Source of the DNA: Clostridium peptidivorans
Lineage (GTDB): Bacteria; Bacillota; Clostridia; Clostridiales; Clostridiaceae
Direction: 5' to 3'
DNA: 64,000 nt
Assembly: GCF_900205925.1 (NCBI RefSeq)
Contig: NZ_OAOD01000017.1
Coordinates: 1-64,000, forward strand
Positions 61,595 to 64,000 of the stretch are shown here, one piece after another. The position numbers and the translations under genes were made by a program. Each line of letters opens with the position of its first letter. Position 1 is the first letter of the stretch. The notes below the pieces were generated by a model that searched no databases, was not told the DNA's origin, and saw only the letters and a list, made by a program, of their open reading frames with translations.

Positions 61595-63787
61595 TTATTT
61601 AGTAAAGTTAACTTTTAATGTGTAAGTTTCAGTTCTTCCTTTAGCATCTTTTAAGTTTAACTTATAAGTTCCCTCAAATTGGCCATAAGTCATTCCTGCA
61701 TAATCTGTTCCGAACATTTTCTCGATGCCTTCTTTTAGTTCTTTACCTTTAACATTTTCAAAGTTTACTTTTACGTTTCCTCTTTCAATGCTTTGTAGTG
61801 TTAATCCATCTACTGTTACAGCTGGTGCTGTTACGTCAAGCTTATTTCCTATTAATCTTTTTGCTACATCAACTGCATGATTGAAATCAAATCCATCTTC
61901 TGCAATCTTAGCAGCAATAGCATTGTAATTTACTGAGCCATCTTTATTTGCATATTTTTCAAAAGATTGTTGTGAAACTACATAATCAATTAATGTTTTA
62001 TTTCCAACTTTGATGTCAACATTACCCATAAGTTCATTTAATTTTTCTAATCTTGGTGCTGTTATCATGTTCTTCTTAGCATCAAATGTTGTTGAAAGTT
62101 TTTGATCCTTTTTAGCTTTATCTATGTTAACAGTCATAACTTTATTGCTATATTTTACTTCTGGGTAGTTTTTTACTGCATTTGGATGTCCATCTACAAA
62201 TGCATTATATGCAGCTATAGCCTTGTTGATTTTTACTTTTAGTGGGTCACTTGATGTGATTCCGCCACCGCCACCGCCACCGCCTGGTGTGCTTGAGCTT
62301 CCTGGTAATTTTACATTATCCTTCTTATCTTTTACTGTAATAGTTCCTGAGTACTCTCCTAATAATTCAATGTCGTTTACGTATAAGTTATCAAGAACTA
62401 CAACTGTTCCCTTAAATTCATTCATAGCTTCTATTATAGCTGATGAGAATATTTCTACATTCTTTATATTTGCTGTTCCTTCTAAAACTATTTTTGTTTG
62501 AGTTTTACTTGAAACATATAATGTATTACAAGTTACATTGTTAAGATATATGCTCTTGTTTGATCCAGATAATACTACTATTTTGTCTGCAGTAACGTTA
62601 TTTAATTTTGCACTACCTTCTTTACCTGGATTTACAAATACTGTTCCATTAACTGTTACATTATTAAGTTCTGCATTGTTTCCTTCTAAATAAATGTTTC
62701 CTGTAACTTTCATGTCTTTTAATTCAACGTTGTCTTTTGAAACTACAGCATTGCCAGTTATATCTTTAGCAGCTTCCATAGTTTCACCTTTTATCTGATA
62801 TGATTTCATTAATGAATCAGAAAGATTAGGCGCTCCACCAATAGCTGTTATTTTAGTTGTTGGAGATAATTTTTCATTTATAATTGCTGTTGTAGCTGCA
62901 TCTGCTGTTTTGTTTGATATTATTACAGGATGTCCACCTTTAGCAGCTAATGCTGAAGCTGTTAGAGCATCTGCAAATTCTTTTCCTGTAGCTCCATTTG
63001 CTAGTGCAAAGTATGCTTCATCAAAATTGAAGTCAAGTGCAAAACTTTTTATTATTTCAGCGTTAGTTTCCCATCTATTTTTTCCGCCAAGTCTTACAGA
63101 ATCAGGAACAAGCCCCTTAACTTTATCACTTACGGAAGCTGTTCCACCAACTACAAAAGTTCTCTTTAATCCTTGTGATTTTATGTAGTCAGAAGTTGCC
63201 TTTGGTAGTTCTCCTGCCTTAGTTAAAAGTACAGGTATTCCCCTTACCGCTGCTGCTGGTACTGCAGATAATGCGTCTGCATAACCTTCTCCTGAAGCAA
63301 GCATAGCTTCATTAACTGTTCCAAACTTTTCTGCTATCTTTGTGGAAGTAGCATATCTATCTAATCCACCTATTCTTTCTACGTCAGTTGTAACATTCTT
63401 TTTAATTGTTTCTAATATGCTGTTTGGTACAACACCAGTTTCTCCAATAACATATACTTTTTTAACTTTTAATCTTTTAAGCTCACTTATAGTTTCATTT
63501 GTTATTCCCTTTGAGCTAGTTAAAAGTATTGGTGCATTGTTTTTCTTTGCAAAAGGTCCTGCGGATAATGCGTCTGCATATGCCTCTCCATTTGCAACTA
63601 TAGCATAGTCAGCTCCACCTGCCCATCCAGCTTTAGAAACTTCTACAGCTGTTAAGTATCTATCTTTACCAGATAGTCTTTGGAACTCTGTATTAGCTGC
63701 TGCGGATACTTGTCCTACTGGAATGATTCCTGCAATAAGTGCAGTAAGTGCAGCACTAGCTAATGCTTTGCTTGTTGTTTTTTTCAT
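61595..63787 (-). CDS. Large CWB2-repeat surface protein with beta-repeat domain
   Basis: A 730-residue secreted protein. Signal peptide about 1-31; three CWB2 repeats about 35-330 (FQRLSGKDRYLTAVEVSKAGW, YADALSAGPFAKKNNAPILLTS, YVIGETGVVPNSI, GGTASVSDKV). Residues about 345-500 form a parallel-beta-like repeat with alternating N-N-V-T and short hydrophobic strands (NAELNNVTVNGTVFV, SIYLNNVTCNTLYV), resembling beta-helix or bactofilin-like coils. A Gly-rich linker (GGGGGGGG, near 508) follows, then a C-terminal domain (about 520-730). AAGGGGAGG precedes the ATG. Likely a main S-layer-type protein. Confidence 0.93.
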   Translation of the reverse strand: MKKTTSKALASAALTALIAGIIPVGQVSAAANTEFQRLSGKDRYLTAVEVSKAGWAGGADYAIVANGEAYADALSAGPFAKKNNAPILLTSSKGITNETISELKRLKVKKVYVIGETGVVPNSILETIKKNVTTDVERIGGLDRYATSTKIAEKFGTVNEAMLASGEGYADALSAVPAAAVRGIPVLLTKAGELPKATSDYIKSQGLKRTFVVGGTASVSDKVKGLVPDSVRLGGKNRWETNAEIIKSFALDFNFDEAYFALANGATGKEFADALTASALAAKGGHPVIISNKTADAATTAIINEKLSPTTKITAIGGAPNLSDSLMKSYQIKGETMEAAKDITGNAVVSKDNVELKDMKVTGNIYLEGNNAELNNVTVNGTVFVNPGKEGSAKLNNVTADKIVVLSGSNKSIYLNNVTCNTLYVSSKTQTKIVLEGTANIKNVEIFSSAIIEAMNEFKGTVVVLDNLYVNDIELLGEYSGTITVKDKKDNVKLPGSSSTPGGGGGGGGITSSDPLKVKINKAIAAYNAFVDGHPNAVKNYPEVKYSNKVMTVNIDKAKKDQKLSTTFDAKKNMITAPRLEKLNELMGNVDIKVGNKTLIDYVVSQQSFEKYANKDGSVNYNAIAAKIAEDGFDFNHAVDVAKRLIGNKLDVTAPAVTVDGLTLQSIERGNVKVNFENVKGKELKEGIEKMFGTDYAGMTYGQFEGTYKLNLKDAKGRTETYTLKVNFTK

Positions 63788-64000
63788 GTAAAAAACCTCC
63801 CCTTAAAATTATAAATTATTAAATTAAATTAAATTTAATTAATTATTAGAAAATATAATTTAACATTGACCACTTCATGATACTTCCAATTTAGTTTATT
63901 CTCAAATTATTATACTACAACATTTACATATTTCCAAGGATTTAGCAAATATTTAAGTAAAATTATGGTTATTATCTTGTTTTTAATAGTATTAAACTGC
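63788..64000. other. Upstream region of the large CWB2 gene, to window end
   Basis: About 210 bp of AT-rich DNA, presumably the promoter and leader of the large CWB2 gene (minus strand). No gene seen; the TTAAATTAAATTAAATTTAATTAATTA stretch near 63815-63845 is a simple A/T repeat. Confidence 0.45.

Overview
The window is about 64 kb of AT-rich DNA from a spore-forming, anaerobic Firmicute, most likely a cluster-I Clostridium or close relative. Evidence: strong GGAGG ribosome sites with frequent TTG and GTG starts, a forespore-type spoVAC-VAD-VAE operon with DUF1657 and DUF421 genes, oxygen-sensitive pyruvate formate-lyase with its activase, and several cell-wall-binding (CWB2, PF04122) surface proteins. 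No rRNA, tRNA or CRISPR array was seen.

Layout. 0-3.3 kb: two tandemly duplicated CWB2 proteins. 3.3-10.9 kb: a diguanylate cyclase, a DUF1232 protein, an FtsH paralogue, a GNAT acetyltransferase, a zinc-ribbon membrane protein, aroE, and a GDT1/UPF0016 transporter behind a yybP-ykoY manganese riboswitch. 11.1-14.3 kb: the spoVA-type operon. 14.5-21.3 kb: rhomboid protease, HD-GYP phosphodiesterase, Fur-family regulator, YhaM-type nuclease and membrane proteins. 21.5-24.5 kb: pflB-pflA. 24.6-31.7 kb: an accessory stretch with an MntA/HepT toxin-antitoxin pair (toxin broken by a stop codon), a REP-associated transposase (RAYT) between two vanZ-like genes, seven REP palindromes, a C-terminal processing protease and an ABC exporter. 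32-37.8 kb: a DUF4351 nuclease-like protein, DUF2922 and DUF1659 genes, two adjacent sigma-factor-like genes, a 122-bp palindrome, and divergent DnaD-like and DnaC-like replication genes overlapping by 149 nt. 37.9-58.6 kb: a large minus-strand exopolysaccharide or cell-wall glycan locus (chain-length regulator, PHP phosphatase, tyrosine kinase, priming transferase, four other glycosyltransferases, EpsG-type polymerase, Wzx flippase, dTDP-amino-sugar genes, galU). 58.7-63.8 kb: two more CWB2 proteins around a coiled-coil membrane protein that is a paralogue of one at 19.4 kb.

How the genes fit. CWB2 proteins of clostridia anchor non-covalently to a wall anionic glycan, so a glycan locus beside CWB2 genes resembles a surface-layer locus. 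The window also encodes enzymes to make and degrade c-di-GMP, a common regulator of surface polymers; a link to this locus is inferred only.

The least explained signals are repeats. One is a 280-290 bp inverted-repeat element (two full copies, one partial) lying at the 3' ends of genes. Its long internal hairpin changes between copies in a compensatory way, and it carries a separate 65-bp double-hairpin module found alone at 33.7 kb. The other is the REP palindrome set clustered around the RAYT gene, several copies of which supply or touch stop codons and one of which encodes a protein C-terminus.
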